From positions 1 through 56,635 of the forward strand of contig JAXHVA010000018.1 in NCBI GenBank assembly GCA_034189035.1: 56,635 nt of DNA, given 5' to 3'. A program made the translations under genes and the position numbers. The stretch comes from JAUXFK01 sp034189035 (GTDB lineage Bacteria; Desulfobacterota; UBA8473). Shown piece by piece: positions 44,564 through 53,329 of this stretch (positions are counted from its first letter, which is position 1; the number at the start of each line of letters is the position of its first letter). Under the pieces are notes generated by a model that made no database searches, was not told the origin of the DNA, and saw only the letters and a program-made list of their open reading frames with translations.

Positions 44564-45202
44564 TCATTGGGGATTTCGGCTATTATCTCGAAATCTTAAC
44601 CTCTCTTCAATCCTTTTGAATCCATCCTCAATGAGGATAGAACCCGTGTCAAAGTGAAAAACCTTTGTTTCTTTCATCTGTTTTGGGAATCGTGTCTTTA
44701 ACTCTTCCAGGGTATTAAAGAAAGCCAGGTTATCATCATAGAGTAAAAATAGATTTGCCTTCAGGTAAAGTAAAGCCGCTACATAAGAAGATTTTTCTGG
44801 ATTGTCTGCTATTTCATATTCGTTTAAAAATGGATTAATATATTTTTCGATGTATTCTAATGCTGCCAGTTTAAGTGTTTTGAAGGTTTCTGTATCTTTT
44901 TGGATAAGGACATGATAACTAAATAGACGAAAAGCTTCAAGGCTTCTTATAGATGATTTTAATCGTGATATAGAAATCGGGTATAACACACGAGAAGGAG
45001 AGGATTTGGATGAGGGTTCACTCTTTAGTACCCCGGGATCAGGCATAGGAGGTAAGGGAATATTATTTTCCTCCTCTTTTTTAATCTGTTGGAAGGAACT
45101 TGTTGAATAAGGATCTTCTAATACAAGTGCATTTTGACAACCTGCAATGAGAAAGAGTACTGCAATAAGGATAGTAGCCATATACGAAATTCGATAACTC
45201 AC
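44564..45202 (-). CDS. Lipoprotein of the Ton-like operon
   Basis: 212 residues with lipobox LIAGC (Cys22), a Pro/Ser-rich linker and a helical domain from about 80. No known family recognised. GTG 45202 behind AAGGAGATC; it is the first gene of the leftward operon and may anchor the machine at the outer membrane. Confidence 0.7.
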   Translation of the reverse strand: MSYRISYMATILIAVLFLIAGCQNALVLEDPYSTSSFQQIKKEEENNIPLPPMPDPGVLKSEPSSKSSPSRVLYPISISRLKSSIRSLEAFRLFSYHVLIQKDTETFKTLKLAALEYIEKYINPFLNEYEIADNPEKSSYVAALLYLKANLFLLYDDNLAFFNTLEELKTRFPKQMKETKVFHFDTGSILIEDGFKRIEERLRFRDNSRNPQ

Positions 45203-45503
45203 TATTTGATCTCCTTATATAATCTTTACCTTCGACACTTCTGATATTATTCTTTTTTCTTATACTATCGGTAAGATTGTAAAAAAACTGAATTGGTTTG
45301 CTTGCAAATTTTCCAATAATATTTTTTTACATAGCTGAATTATGACCGAAGTTGCCCTTGATGTCAAGCAAGGCATTTTAATAGAATAGGTAGAAAAATA
45401 TATAATTTCCCCCTGGCATCTTTTTGTTTATATTGAATATTTCTAAACAGTTCGATATAATGAACTGTCGAGTTGAAATAATTTTTTTTTAGGGAAAAAC
45501 GAT
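45203..45503. other. Divergent intergenic region
   Basis: 301 bp, AT-rich, between the lipoprotein (leftward) and the HAD-type gene (rightward). It should hold both promoters. Nothing specific beyond poly-T/poly-A tracts was recognised. Confidence 0.4.
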
Positions 45504-46589
45504 ATGAAAAGAAAACAGTATAATACAGATTGCGAAGGTCCTATATCATTGAATGATAATGCCTATGAATTGGCGAAATACTTTATCCCGGATGGGGATC
45601 GTTTCTTTTCTCAAATAAGCAAATACGACGATATCCTTACAGATATCATCAGGAGATCAGGATATAAGGCAGGGGATACATTGAAATTGATTTTACCTTT
45701 TCTAAAGGCGTATGGAGCTACCAACAAAAATATTAATGAATATTGTATCCGTAATATTGTGATTGTTCCAGGTGCAGATGAGTCATTGAGATACATAAGA
45801 GAGAGGATGCCTATCTTCATAATTAGTACGAGTTATGAGCAATACCTGAATGCGCTTTGCGACTTCATCGGCTTTGATATGAATTTTGTATACTGTACCA
45901 AGCTCGATATAGATAAGTACCAGATTGACAGAAGTGAGATTAAGCGGCTAAAAGTAATAAAAAAAGAGATCGATAAATTGCCGGAGTTGAATAGTACGGC
46001 AGATATAAGGAGGTTCGATGATCTCCCGGATTCAGTGAAGAATGCAGTAGAGCGGTTAGACAGTGTCTTTTGGGAAGAGATGCAGTATTTGAACTCAAAA
46101 GAGATGTTTAAAGATATCAATCCTATCGGTGGTTTTGAGAAGGCAAATGCGATAAAAGACAGCCTTGAATATACAGGAAATACTCTAAAAGATGTGATCT
46201 ATATAGGGGATAGTATTACTGATGTACAGGCATTCCTTTTGGTGAAAAGAGGTGGTGGGGTTACGGTCTCTTTCAATGGCAATAAATATGCAGTTAAAGA
46301 GGCTGATATTGCATGTATCTGTGGGCATAGTATTGTTCTTTCAATGATAGCTGATATGTTTTCAAGGGAGGGAAAAGAGATTGTGATGGAACTCGCTCAT
46401 AATTGGTCTATAGATTCAATAAGGGATTCTTGTGTTGATGAGGCTTTAATTGAGCAATTGTTTTACATATATCCAAAAAACCTCCCAACAGTGGAGGTCA
46501 TCAAAGAGGAAAATAAGGAGGCAATAACTAGGAAGAGCGAGGCATTTAGAGAGGCTCTAAGAGGTAAAGAGATAGGAAGCCTTGGCTGA
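45504..46589 (+). CDS. HAD-superfamily protein, EhaR-like
   Basis: 361 residues. A HAD-type start NTDCEGPISL (Asp nucleophile region), motif II in IFIISTSYEQYL, and the late motif VIYIGDSITDVQAF with its acidic pair. This resembles proteins annotated as energy-converting hydrogenase A subunit R, which belong to the HAD phosphatases, but there is no hydrogenase here. Substrate unknown. ATG 45504 with AGGGAAA upstream. Confidence 0.7.
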   Translation: MKRKQYNTDCEGPISLNDNAYELAKYFIPDGDRFFSQISKYDDILTDIIRRSGYKAGDTLKLILPFLKAYGATNKNINEYCIRNIVIVPGADESLRYIRERMPIFIISTSYEQYLNALCDFIGFDMNFVYCTKLDIDKYQIDRSEIKRLKVIKKEIDKLPELNSTADIRRFDDLPDSVKNAVERLDSVFWEEMQYLNSKEMFKDINPIGGFEKANAIKDSLEYTGNTLKDVIYIGDSITDVQAFLLVKRGGGVTVSFNGNKYAVKEADIACICGHSIVLSMIADMFSREGKEIVMELAHNWSIDSIRDSCVDEALIEQLFYIYPKNLPTVEVIKEENKEAITRKSEAFREALRGKEIGSLG

Positions 46590-46730
46590 TATAAGTCAAG
46601 GCTGCATCCAGATGGAGTAAGACACGTTTTAATAGAAAAGGAATAATCCTGTGCACCACTTAAGAAATTGGACGAATTGTAATATGACCACTTTTGGTGA
46701 GTTAACTCAACAGCATTAAAGGAACTTTAA

Positions 46731-47639
46731 ATGCCGGATGTGATCTCAATCGGTGCTGTGAATATAGACATCATTGCAAGGGTAGATAGGTTTCCTGCGA
46801 TAGATGAGGAAGTCGCTGTTTTAGACTTAGAGACGTTCCACGGGGGGTCTGCTGCGAATGTTGCAGTTGGTGTCTCCAGGCTCGGTTGTTCTTCTGGATT
46901 TGTAGGAATAGTAGGCACTGATCGATTCGGGGATATGCTGATTGAAGAGCTTGAGACCGAGGGCGTGGATATATCCCATTTAAAAAGAGTGATTGGAAAC
47001 AGCGGGTTGGTCTTTGCTGCGGTAAGTCAGAATGGAGACCGGGTACTCTACTCATCAAAGGGGGCATCTTCGAGCTTTAATCGATCAATCATACCTGTTG
47101 ACTATATAAAAGAGAGTAAAATTTTGCATTTAACCAGTATTATCGCAGATGAAGCGATAGATGCACTGGGATTTGCTTCCAGCATTGCCCATGACAGTAA
47201 TGCAAAGACAATATTCGATCCAGGGTTGATTTTTTCTGAAAAGGGGATAGACGCATTGAGTAGTATACTGAAAAACTCTTATATTGTTTTACCCAGCCAG
47301 ATTGAAGCATATATGCTTACAGGACTGAAAGGGAAAGATGCGGGAAGAAAGATTTTGGAGTATGGACCAGAGGTAGTAATCATAACCCAGGGAGAAAAAG
47401 GGTGTTTATTCATCACCAGGGATTCGGCCAGGAAAATTTCTGCCGTGAAGTCAAAGGCAGTAGATACGACCGGTGCTGGGGATTCATTCGCAGCCGGCCT
47501 TATTAGTGCTTTACTGGAAAATAAAAACATCGAGGATGCAGTTGAATTTGCCAGTTTCGTTGCTTCCATATCGGTAACCCACAGGGGAGCCAGAACCACC
47601 CCTTTTAAGGAAGGGACAACTACGCGCACTGAAATTTGA
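46731..47639 (+). CDS. PfkB-family sugar kinase
   Basis: 302 residues of the ribokinase/PfkB fold: GAVNIDIIARVDRFP start, GGSAANVAVGVSRLG substrate-binding glycine motif, and the catalytic DTTGAGDSFAAG near 255. It phosphorylates a sugar or nucleoside; the substrate is not evident. AAAGGAAC precedes ATG 46731. It lies 54 bp upstream of uvrC and may share its transcript. Confidence 0.88.
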   Translation: MPDVISIGAVNIDIIARVDRFPAIDEEVAVLDLETFHGGSAANVAVGVSRLGCSSGFVGIVGTDRFGDMLIEELETEGVDISHLKRVIGNSGLVFAAVSQNGDRVLYSSKGASSSFNRSIIPVDYIKESKILHLTSIIADEAIDALGFASSIAHDSNAKTIFDPGLIFSEKGIDALSSILKNSYIVLPSQIEAYMLTGLKGKDAGRKILEYGPEVVIITQGEKGCLFITRDSARKISAVKSKAVDTTGAGDSFAAGLISALLENKNIEDAVEFASFVASISVTHRGARTTPFKEGTTTRTEI

Positions 47640-47693
47640 CCGACGTTTTTTGCAATTCTTCTCAAAAAGCTAAACTGTTACTCAGATAGAAGG

Positions 47694-49553
47694 ATGGATG
47701 TTTTAGAAAAGCTAAAGAGAATGCCGACCCGCCCAGGTGTATACCTTATGAAGGATACAAAGGGCAATATTCTCTATATTGGCAAAGCGAAAAACCTCCG
47801 AAGTAGAGTAAGGTCATATTTTGGTAAGATAGAGGACTCTAGATATGCGATACGATTTTTACTTTCTCAAATAGAAGATATTGACTGTATCATTACGGAT
47901 ACTGAAAAAGAGGCGTTGATTCTAGAGAACAGCCTTATCAAGAAACATAAACCCAGATATAACGTAAACCTAAAAGATGACAAGACCTATTTCAGTCTGA
48001 GACTCAGTGTAAATGATAGATTTCCAAGACTTTCTTTGGTCAGAAAGATAAAAAAGGATGGTGCCCGCTACTTTGGCCCTTATTCTTCAGGTCACGCAGT
48101 AAAAGATACACTGAAGACGATTTCCCAAATATTCTGTATAAGAACCTGCAATGATTCTCATTTTAATAACAGGATTCGTCCTTGTCTGAACTACCAGATA
48201 AAAAGATGCTTTGCCCCTTGTTTGGGGATGATAGATGAAGAGGGTTACCAAAAGGATGTAAGGGAAATCATACTTTTTTTAGAGGGAAGAAATCGAGAGT
48301 TGTTAAGGCTTCTAAAGAAAAGGATGAGGGAGGAATCGGACAACCTGAACTTTGAAGAAGCGGCAAGGATCAGAGACCAGATATTTTCTATTGAAAAGAC
48401 TATTGAAACACAAAAGGTGGTTTTGCATTTAGGTATAGATCAGGATGTTTTTGCTTTCTATAGGGAAGGCAGAGAGATTGAGATTCAGACTATGATCATT
48501 CGCAGGGGGAGGGTTTTGCAGACCCTCCCCTTCTTCATCAGCGGTTTGGCCCTGCCGGATACAGAGGTTGTATCCTCGTTTCTAAAACAATACTACAGGG
48601 AAGACAGATTTATCCATTTGGGAATCGTTGAGGCAAAGAGCAGTCCTGAAGCCGAAAAAGAGAGTAATGCCGGGTTTATCCCAGCAGAGATTATTATTCC
48701 TTTTGAAATAGAAGACATGAGAGTGATGGAAGAGTGGCTTTCAGAAAAAAAAGGAAAAAAGGTGAGGGTTCATGCACCCAAAAGAGGGAATAAACGTGAT
48801 CTTTTGAAAATGGTTATGGAAAACGCAAAGAATTCGTTTTTTAAGAGACAGAGTATGCAAGAGCCGGATCACAAGACCCTGGAAGAGGTGAGAACAAGAC
48901 TCAAGCTGAAAAGGCTTCCGAAAAAGATCGAGTGTTTCGATATTTCCAATATCTCAGGGAGGTTGGCAGTCGGTTCAATGGTGGTTTTTCATGACGGGAG
49001 GCCGAAAAAAAGAGAGTATCGTCGATATAAAATAAGGGACGTAGATCACGCAGATGATTATGGCATGATTTATGAGGTTCTTAAGAGAAGACAAGATAGG
49101 ATGTCATCTGTTGACGATCTGCCTGATCTGGTAATGGTAGATGGTGGTAGAGGCCAATTGAATATCGTTATGAAGGTATTGAAAGAATTAAAGAGGGAGA
49201 GCATAGATGTTATAAGCCTTGCTAAAGGGGAAAAAAAAGAAAAGGTGTTTTCCCCACATTGGAAGGGCCCTCTTGTACTTCAAAAGAGATCACGGGTCCT
49301 TCTTTTGCTCCAACAAATAAGGGACGAAGCACACCGTTTTGCGCTTGCATACCATCAGAAGCTCAGAAAGAAACAGAACTTGCAATCCATACTGGACGAG
49401 ATACCAGGGGTAGGACATATAAGGAAAAAAGCGCTTTTACGGCACTTTGGTGGTTTAAAAAGGATTAAGGAGGCTTCAATAGATGAACTGAGTCAAATCC
49501 CAGGTATAAATACCAGGGTTGCTAGTGATATCTATGAATTCTTTCAAAACTGA
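47694..49553 (+). CDS. uvrC: UvrC, excinuclease ABC subunit C
   Basis: 619 residues, the usual length. GIY-YIG nuclease at 8-90 (RPGVYLMKD, LYIGKAKNLRSRVRSYF), a UvrB-binding UVR segment at about 200-235 (NFEEAARIRDQI), and the RNase H-like nuclease with CFDIS, MVDGG and DEAHRF supplying the Asp-Asp-His triad. Tandem helix-hairpin-helix motifs (IPGVG, IPGIN) end the protein. It makes both incisions in nucleotide excision repair. Confidence 0.97.
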   Translation: MDVLEKLKRMPTRPGVYLMKDTKGNILYIGKAKNLRSRVRSYFGKIEDSRYAIRFLLSQIEDIDCIITDTEKEALILENSLIKKHKPRYNVNLKDDKTYFSLRLSVNDRFPRLSLVRKIKKDGARYFGPYSSGHAVKDTLKTISQIFCIRTCNDSHFNNRIRPCLNYQIKRCFAPCLGMIDEEGYQKDVREIILFLEGRNRELLRLLKKRMREESDNLNFEEAARIRDQIFSIEKTIETQKVVLHLGIDQDVFAFYREGREIEIQTMIIRRGRVLQTLPFFISGLALPDTEVVSSFLKQYYREDRFIHLGIVEAKSSPEAEKESNAGFIPAEIIIPFEIEDMRVMEEWLSEKKGKKVRVHAPKRGNKRDLLKMVMENAKNSFFKRQSMQEPDHKTLEEVRTRLKLKRLPKKIECFDISNISGRLAVGSMVVFHDGRPKKREYRRYKIRDVDHADDYGMIYEVLKRRQDRMSSVDDLPDLVMVDGGRGQLNIVMKVLKELKRESIDVISLAKGEKKEKVFSPHWKGPLVLQKRSRVLLLLQQIRDEAHRFALAYHQKLRKKQNLQSILDEIPGVGHIRKKALLRHFGGLKRIKEASIDELSQIPGINTRVASDIYEFFQN

Positions 49554-49561
49554 CTTTTCGA

Positions 49562-50320
49562 TCAATTTAATATATCCAGATACCTTTGGGCTGCCTTCCG
49601 GGTCTCATTACGGGGGGCAATACGAAGAACTTCTTTAAATCTCTTCCTGGCCTCATCTTTCCTGCCCATCTTGAAGTAGATCAGTCCCAGCTGGTAATGT
49701 GCATCAGCAAATTCTGGGTTGCTATGTATGGAAAGTCGAAACTCATCAATTGCCTCGTTAACTTTATCGATACTAGAGTAACCAATTCCAAGGTTATAAT
49801 GGGCCAGATAAAAATCAGGGGAAATATCCAATGCCTTATTGTAACTCTCTATTGCCTTTCCAATATCTCCCATTCTATAATAGGCCCATCCTATATTACA
49901 TAATGCTCGCTCAGGAGTTGCATATAAGGGATTACTGAGTGCTTTTTTAAATTCTCCTATGGCATCTTCCCATTGTCTTAACTCCAGATATAATGTGCCT
50001 AGATTGTTATGTACTCCGGAGAGGCTTGGATTTATTGCCAATGCCCTGTTGAAATTTTCTTTTGCACTTGAATAGTCTTTCTTTTTAAGATAGACCAAAC
50101 CGATGACATTGTAAACCTGTGGATCATCGGGATTCAGGTCTTTTGCCTTCATAAGTTCTTTTAATGCAGCAGTATTATCATTTTCGCGAAAATGGGAAAC
50201 GCCCAATTTCAGGTATAAGAGTGACTTTTGCTGTAAGGAGGCTTTGTCCTCAGCACAACCGTTTATAAAATGAGCAAAAAAAACAGATATTATGATAAAG
50301 GTGCGTACATTTTTTAACAT
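49562..50320 (-). CDS. TPR lipoprotein (PilF-like)
   Basis: About 252 residues, with a signal and lipobox FINGC, then six to seven TPR units (AALKELMKAKDLNPDDP, AKENFNRALAINP, AIESYNKALDISPDFY). This resembles PilF/PilW-type pilotin lipoproteins. ATG 50320 has AAAGG seven bases upstream; a GTG at 50335 overlapping the upstream kinase stop is the alternative. Co-transcribed with the PfkB gene at 50332. Confidence 0.8.
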   Translation of the reverse strand: MLKNVRTFIIISVFFAHFINGCAEDKASLQQKSLLYLKLGVSHFRENDNTAALKELMKAKDLNPDDPQVYNVIGLVYLKKKDYSSAKENFNRALAINPSLSGVHNNLGTLYLELRQWEDAIGEFKKALSNPLYATPERALCNIGWAYYRMGDIGKAIESYNKALDISPDFYLAHYNLGIGYSSIDKVNEAIDEFRLSIHSNPEFADAHYQLGLIYFKMGRKDEARKRFKEVLRIAPRNETRKAAQRYLDILN

Positions 50321-50331
50321 ATCGAGACCTT

Positions 50332-51240
50332 TCACAGATCATTAAAGTCTGTTAACTCTTTAAATTTTTTATATCTACACTCTATATCCTTATAGGTCAA
50401 ATCCCTTATCCTGTTGAGGCTGAAGTCTTCTATATTAAAAGAGGCCATTACACTTCCGAATATAACCGCCTGGCGAAGGAATCTCTCATTGAGATCATCT
50501 GTTTTTGACAGATGGCCCATAAAGCCACCTGCAAAACTATCCCCAGCTCCAGTAGGATCAAGGATGCTCTCCAATGGATAGCCAGGTGCAAAGAAGGTCG
50601 ATGATTCCCTGAACATAAGTGCTCCGTATTCCCCCAGTTTGACAATCAGTGTATTCGGCCCCATTGAGATAATCTTTTGTGCTGCTCTTTTTAGATTGTT
50701 TTCTGACGTAAACTGCCTTGCCTCTGCTTCGTTGATAATGAGTATATCGACCTTCTCAACGGCCTTTCGGACAATGTTTGGTTTATTTTCAAGCCAGAAA
50801 TTCATGGTATCACAGGCAACGAGCTTCGGACTTCTTACCTGTTTTAAGACATCCAGTTGCAAGTCAGGGTCTATATTAGCCAGAAACACATACTCGCAGC
50901 TTTTGTATTCTTCAGGGATTACAGGCTTGAACTCTTCAAATACATTTAACTGTGTAGATAATGTATGGGCCTCATTGAGATTAGAGTCGTATCTTCCCTC
51001 CCACCTAAATGTTTTACCATCTTTTCTTTGCAATCCTCTGATATCGATATTTCTGGCTGTTAAAAAGTCGATGTGTTCCTGTGGGAAATCATCCCCTACG
51101 CAGGCAACCAGATTTATATCCGAAAAAAAACTGGCTGCAATAGAGAAATATACAGCTGATCCGCCTAAAATTTCCCTTGCCTTTCCAAATGGTGTCTCCA
51201 CAGAATCAAGCGCAGTAGATCCAACAACAAGTATACTCAC
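50332..51240 (-). CDS. PfkB-family sugar kinase
   Basis: 302 residues with ILGGSAVYFSIAAS and the catalytic DPTGAGDSFAGG. It is only distantly like the other PfkB protein at 46731, so it is a separate subfamily. GTG 51240 is preceded by GGAGGGTAAT. Lies between an acyl-CoA dehydrogenase (15 bp upstream) and the TPR lipoprotein. Confidence 0.87.
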   Translation of the reverse strand: MSILVVGSTALDSVETPFGKAREILGGSAVYFSIAASFFSDINLVACVGDDFPQEHIDFLTARNIDIRGLQRKDGKTFRWEGRYDSNLNEAHTLSTQLNVFEEFKPVIPEEYKSCEYVFLANIDPDLQLDVLKQVRSPKLVACDTMNFWLENKPNIVRKAVEKVDILIINEAEARQFTSENNLKRAAQKIISMGPNTLIVKLGEYGALMFRESSTFFAPGYPLESILDPTGAGDSFAGGFMGHLSKTDDLNERFLRQAVIFGSVMASFNIEDFSLNRIRDLTYKDIECRYKKFKELTDFNDL

Positions 51241-51255
51241 ATTACCCTCCTGTAC

Positions 51256-52404
51256 TCAACATCCTATTGTTCGAGATATGATAATCCTTTGAATCTCGGA
51301 GGTGCCTTCTGCAATATCGAGCACCTTCTGATCACGATAGAACCTCTCCACAGGGTATTCCCTCATAAATCCATACCCTCCATGGAGTTGCAATGATTGA
51401 TTCACAACCCTTCCCATGGTCTCAGAGCATACGAGCTTTGCCATGGCTGCCTCTCGTATAAACGGCCTGTCATTGTCTTTTAGCCATGTGGCTTTATACA
51501 ATAGCAGCCTTGCCATCTCGATCTCTGTCAGCATGTCGCTTAGCTTAAAGGCATTTACCTGAAAGCTGCTCAATGGTTTTCCAAACTGAAATCTTTCCTT
51601 TGCGTATTTCAATGCCATCTCATAGGCTCCCTGTGCCCCTCCCAGCCCCATTGCTCCAACACTGAGTCGCCCTCCATCGAGAATTTCCAACATCTGGCGT
51701 AATCCATGACCTTTTTCACCCAATAGATTTTCTTTTGGCACACAACAATCGACAAATGAGAGCTCTCTTGTATCAGACCAGTGCCAACCCATCTTATTAT
51801 AAGTGGTGCCAATATTGTATCCTTTAGTCCCTTTTGGAACGATAATACAGCCTATCTCATTGCGATTATCCTTTCTTTTCCCTGTTACAGCAGTGATGGT
51901 TACCAGACCGCTGATCTTTGTTCCAGCGTTTGTAATAAAACACTTTGAGCCGTTTATCACCCACATATCATTTCTCAGTACGGCCTTTGTCTTTGTTGCA
52001 CCTGCATCTGAGCCTGCATCCGGTTCTGTAAGACCGAATGAGGCCAGCATCTTGCCGGAGGTGAGTTTTGGCAGCCACCTTCTTTTTTGTTCCTCTGTTC
52101 CATAGTAATATATTGGCATGGTTCCCAAGGATATGTGTGCGCACATGGTGATGGCTGAAGACGCGTCTACTCGTGCAAGTTCTTCTACAGCAATGACATA
52201 TGACAAGTAGTCTGTTCCTCCACCTCCGTATTTCTCTGGGATAGGCATTCCCATTATTCCGAGATCTGCCATCTTCTTTACTGTTTCGTATGAAAAATCT
52301 TCTTTCTGATCCAGATCTGGTGCAATTGGTTTTATCTCTTTTTCTGCAAAATCACGCAAAGTATTTCGTATAATTTTTTGCTCTTCAGTGAGATCAAAAT
52401 TCAT
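51256..52404 (-). CDS. Acyl-CoA dehydrogenase (short-chain type)
   Basis: 382 residues, the usual length for butyryl-CoA/short-chain enzymes. FAD/substrate motif FGLTEPDAGSDAGA, the LQLHGGYGFMREYPVERFYRD helix, and the catalytic Glu in IAEGTSEIQR near the C-terminus. It oxidises acyl-CoA to enoyl-CoA with electron-transferring flavoprotein, a beta-oxidation step that would also handle products of fumarate addition. GAGGG precedes ATG 52404. No etf or thiolase gene adjoins it. Confidence 0.93.
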   Translation of the reverse strand: MNFDLTEEQKIIRNTLRDFAEKEIKPIAPDLDQKEDFSYETVKKMADLGIMGMPIPEKYGGGGTDYLSYVIAVEELARVDASSAITMCAHISLGTMPIYYYGTEEQKRRWLPKLTSGKMLASFGLTEPDAGSDAGATKTKAVLRNDMWVINGSKCFITNAGTKISGLVTITAVTGKRKDNRNEIGCIIVPKGTKGYNIGTTYNKMGWHWSDTRELSFVDCCVPKENLLGEKGHGLRQMLEILDGGRLSVGAMGLGGAQGAYEMALKYAKERFQFGKPLSSFQVNAFKLSDMLTEIEMARLLLYKATWLKDNDRPFIREAAMAKLVCSETMGRVVNQSLQLHGGYGFMREYPVERFYRDQKVLDIAEGTSEIQRIIISRTIGC

Positions 52405-52636
52405 TATATTCCCTCTATCTAGTCGAAAATTACATTGTGCAAATCAAACAGGAAATGTCTTGATCATTCGGTTCTATTGTTCCGTTTTCTAGCAGATTTC
52501 TAAAGAGGAGTCAAGAAATATCCACAAAATCATCTGCCAGATCCACATTTTCAGTCCTGTTATATGTAAAGAAATTGACTCTAAGGACTTTAAGTGTTAT
52601 TAAATAACAATACAAACACTGAAAGGAGAGTTGTGA

Positions 52637-53035
52637 ATGAAGGTAAAAGAATTGATGGTGAAAGATATAGCGACCCTTGATATCAATGAAGAGTTAAGCC
52701 TGGCAGATGACATTATGAAACTAGGAAGGATACGGCACATGCCGGTAATTGACAATGGCGTTCTTGTAGGTATCATCAGCCAGCGTGATCTGTATAAGGC
52801 TTCACTGGCTTCGGCTATGGGATTTGGCGAAAAGGCAAAGAGGGATTTTCTAAAGAGTTTAAAAGTAAAGGAAGTCATGATCACTGATGTGATTACCATT
52901 TCACCTGAGGCAGACATTAAAGAAGCAGGAAAGATCATGCTCGATAAGAAGATCGGCTGTTTGCCTGTGGTGGAGGGCAAAAAACTGACAGGGCTTATAA
53001 CGGAAACAGACATATTAAGGCAGTTTATCATATGA
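52637..53035 (+). CDS. CBS-domain pair protein
   Basis: 132 residues forming two CBS motifs (MKVKELMVKDIATLD..ADDIMKLGRIRHMPVID and VKEVMITDVITIS..GKIMLDKKIGCLPVVE). Such pairs bind adenine nucleotides and regulate other proteins. GAAAGGAGAG precedes ATG 52637. It stands alone, divergent from the acyl-CoA dehydrogenase. Confidence 0.9.
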   Translation: MKVKELMVKDIATLDINEELSLADDIMKLGRIRHMPVIDNGVLVGIISQRDLYKASLASAMGFGEKAKRDFLKSLKVKEVMITDVITISPEADIKEAGKIMLDKKIGCLPVVEGKKLTGLITETDILRQFII

Positions 53036-53277
53036 TTCCTTCGCGTTTCGATCACCTCTTTGTTCGTCGGCTCTGTAGAGACTCCAATTAATAGAGTAAC
53101 TCAAGTCTCTTCTTCTTTGAGTCTAAGAGATCAGATGGTTAGCTGTTTTAAGGTTTTCCAATCAACCCTCTTCTCCGCCTCTTCCATTCTTTTGTGAGAG
53201 CATTAGTATAATCTCACGCATCAAAAACTATCTATCAACCCCAATGTATCATTCTCTGTCTATGAGGCCGATTATAT

Positions 53278-53307
53278 AAAAAAAGGCGGCCATACGGCCG
53301 CCTTTTT
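53278..53307. terminator. Bidirectional rho-independent terminator
   Basis: GGCGGCC-ATAC-GGCCGCC is flanked by A-run and TTTTT, a perfect stem usable from both strands. It lies between the CBS gene and the stop of the large lipoprotein gene. Confidence 0.9.
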
Positions 53308-53329
53308 ATTGTTTCGGTTAGTTCATATA

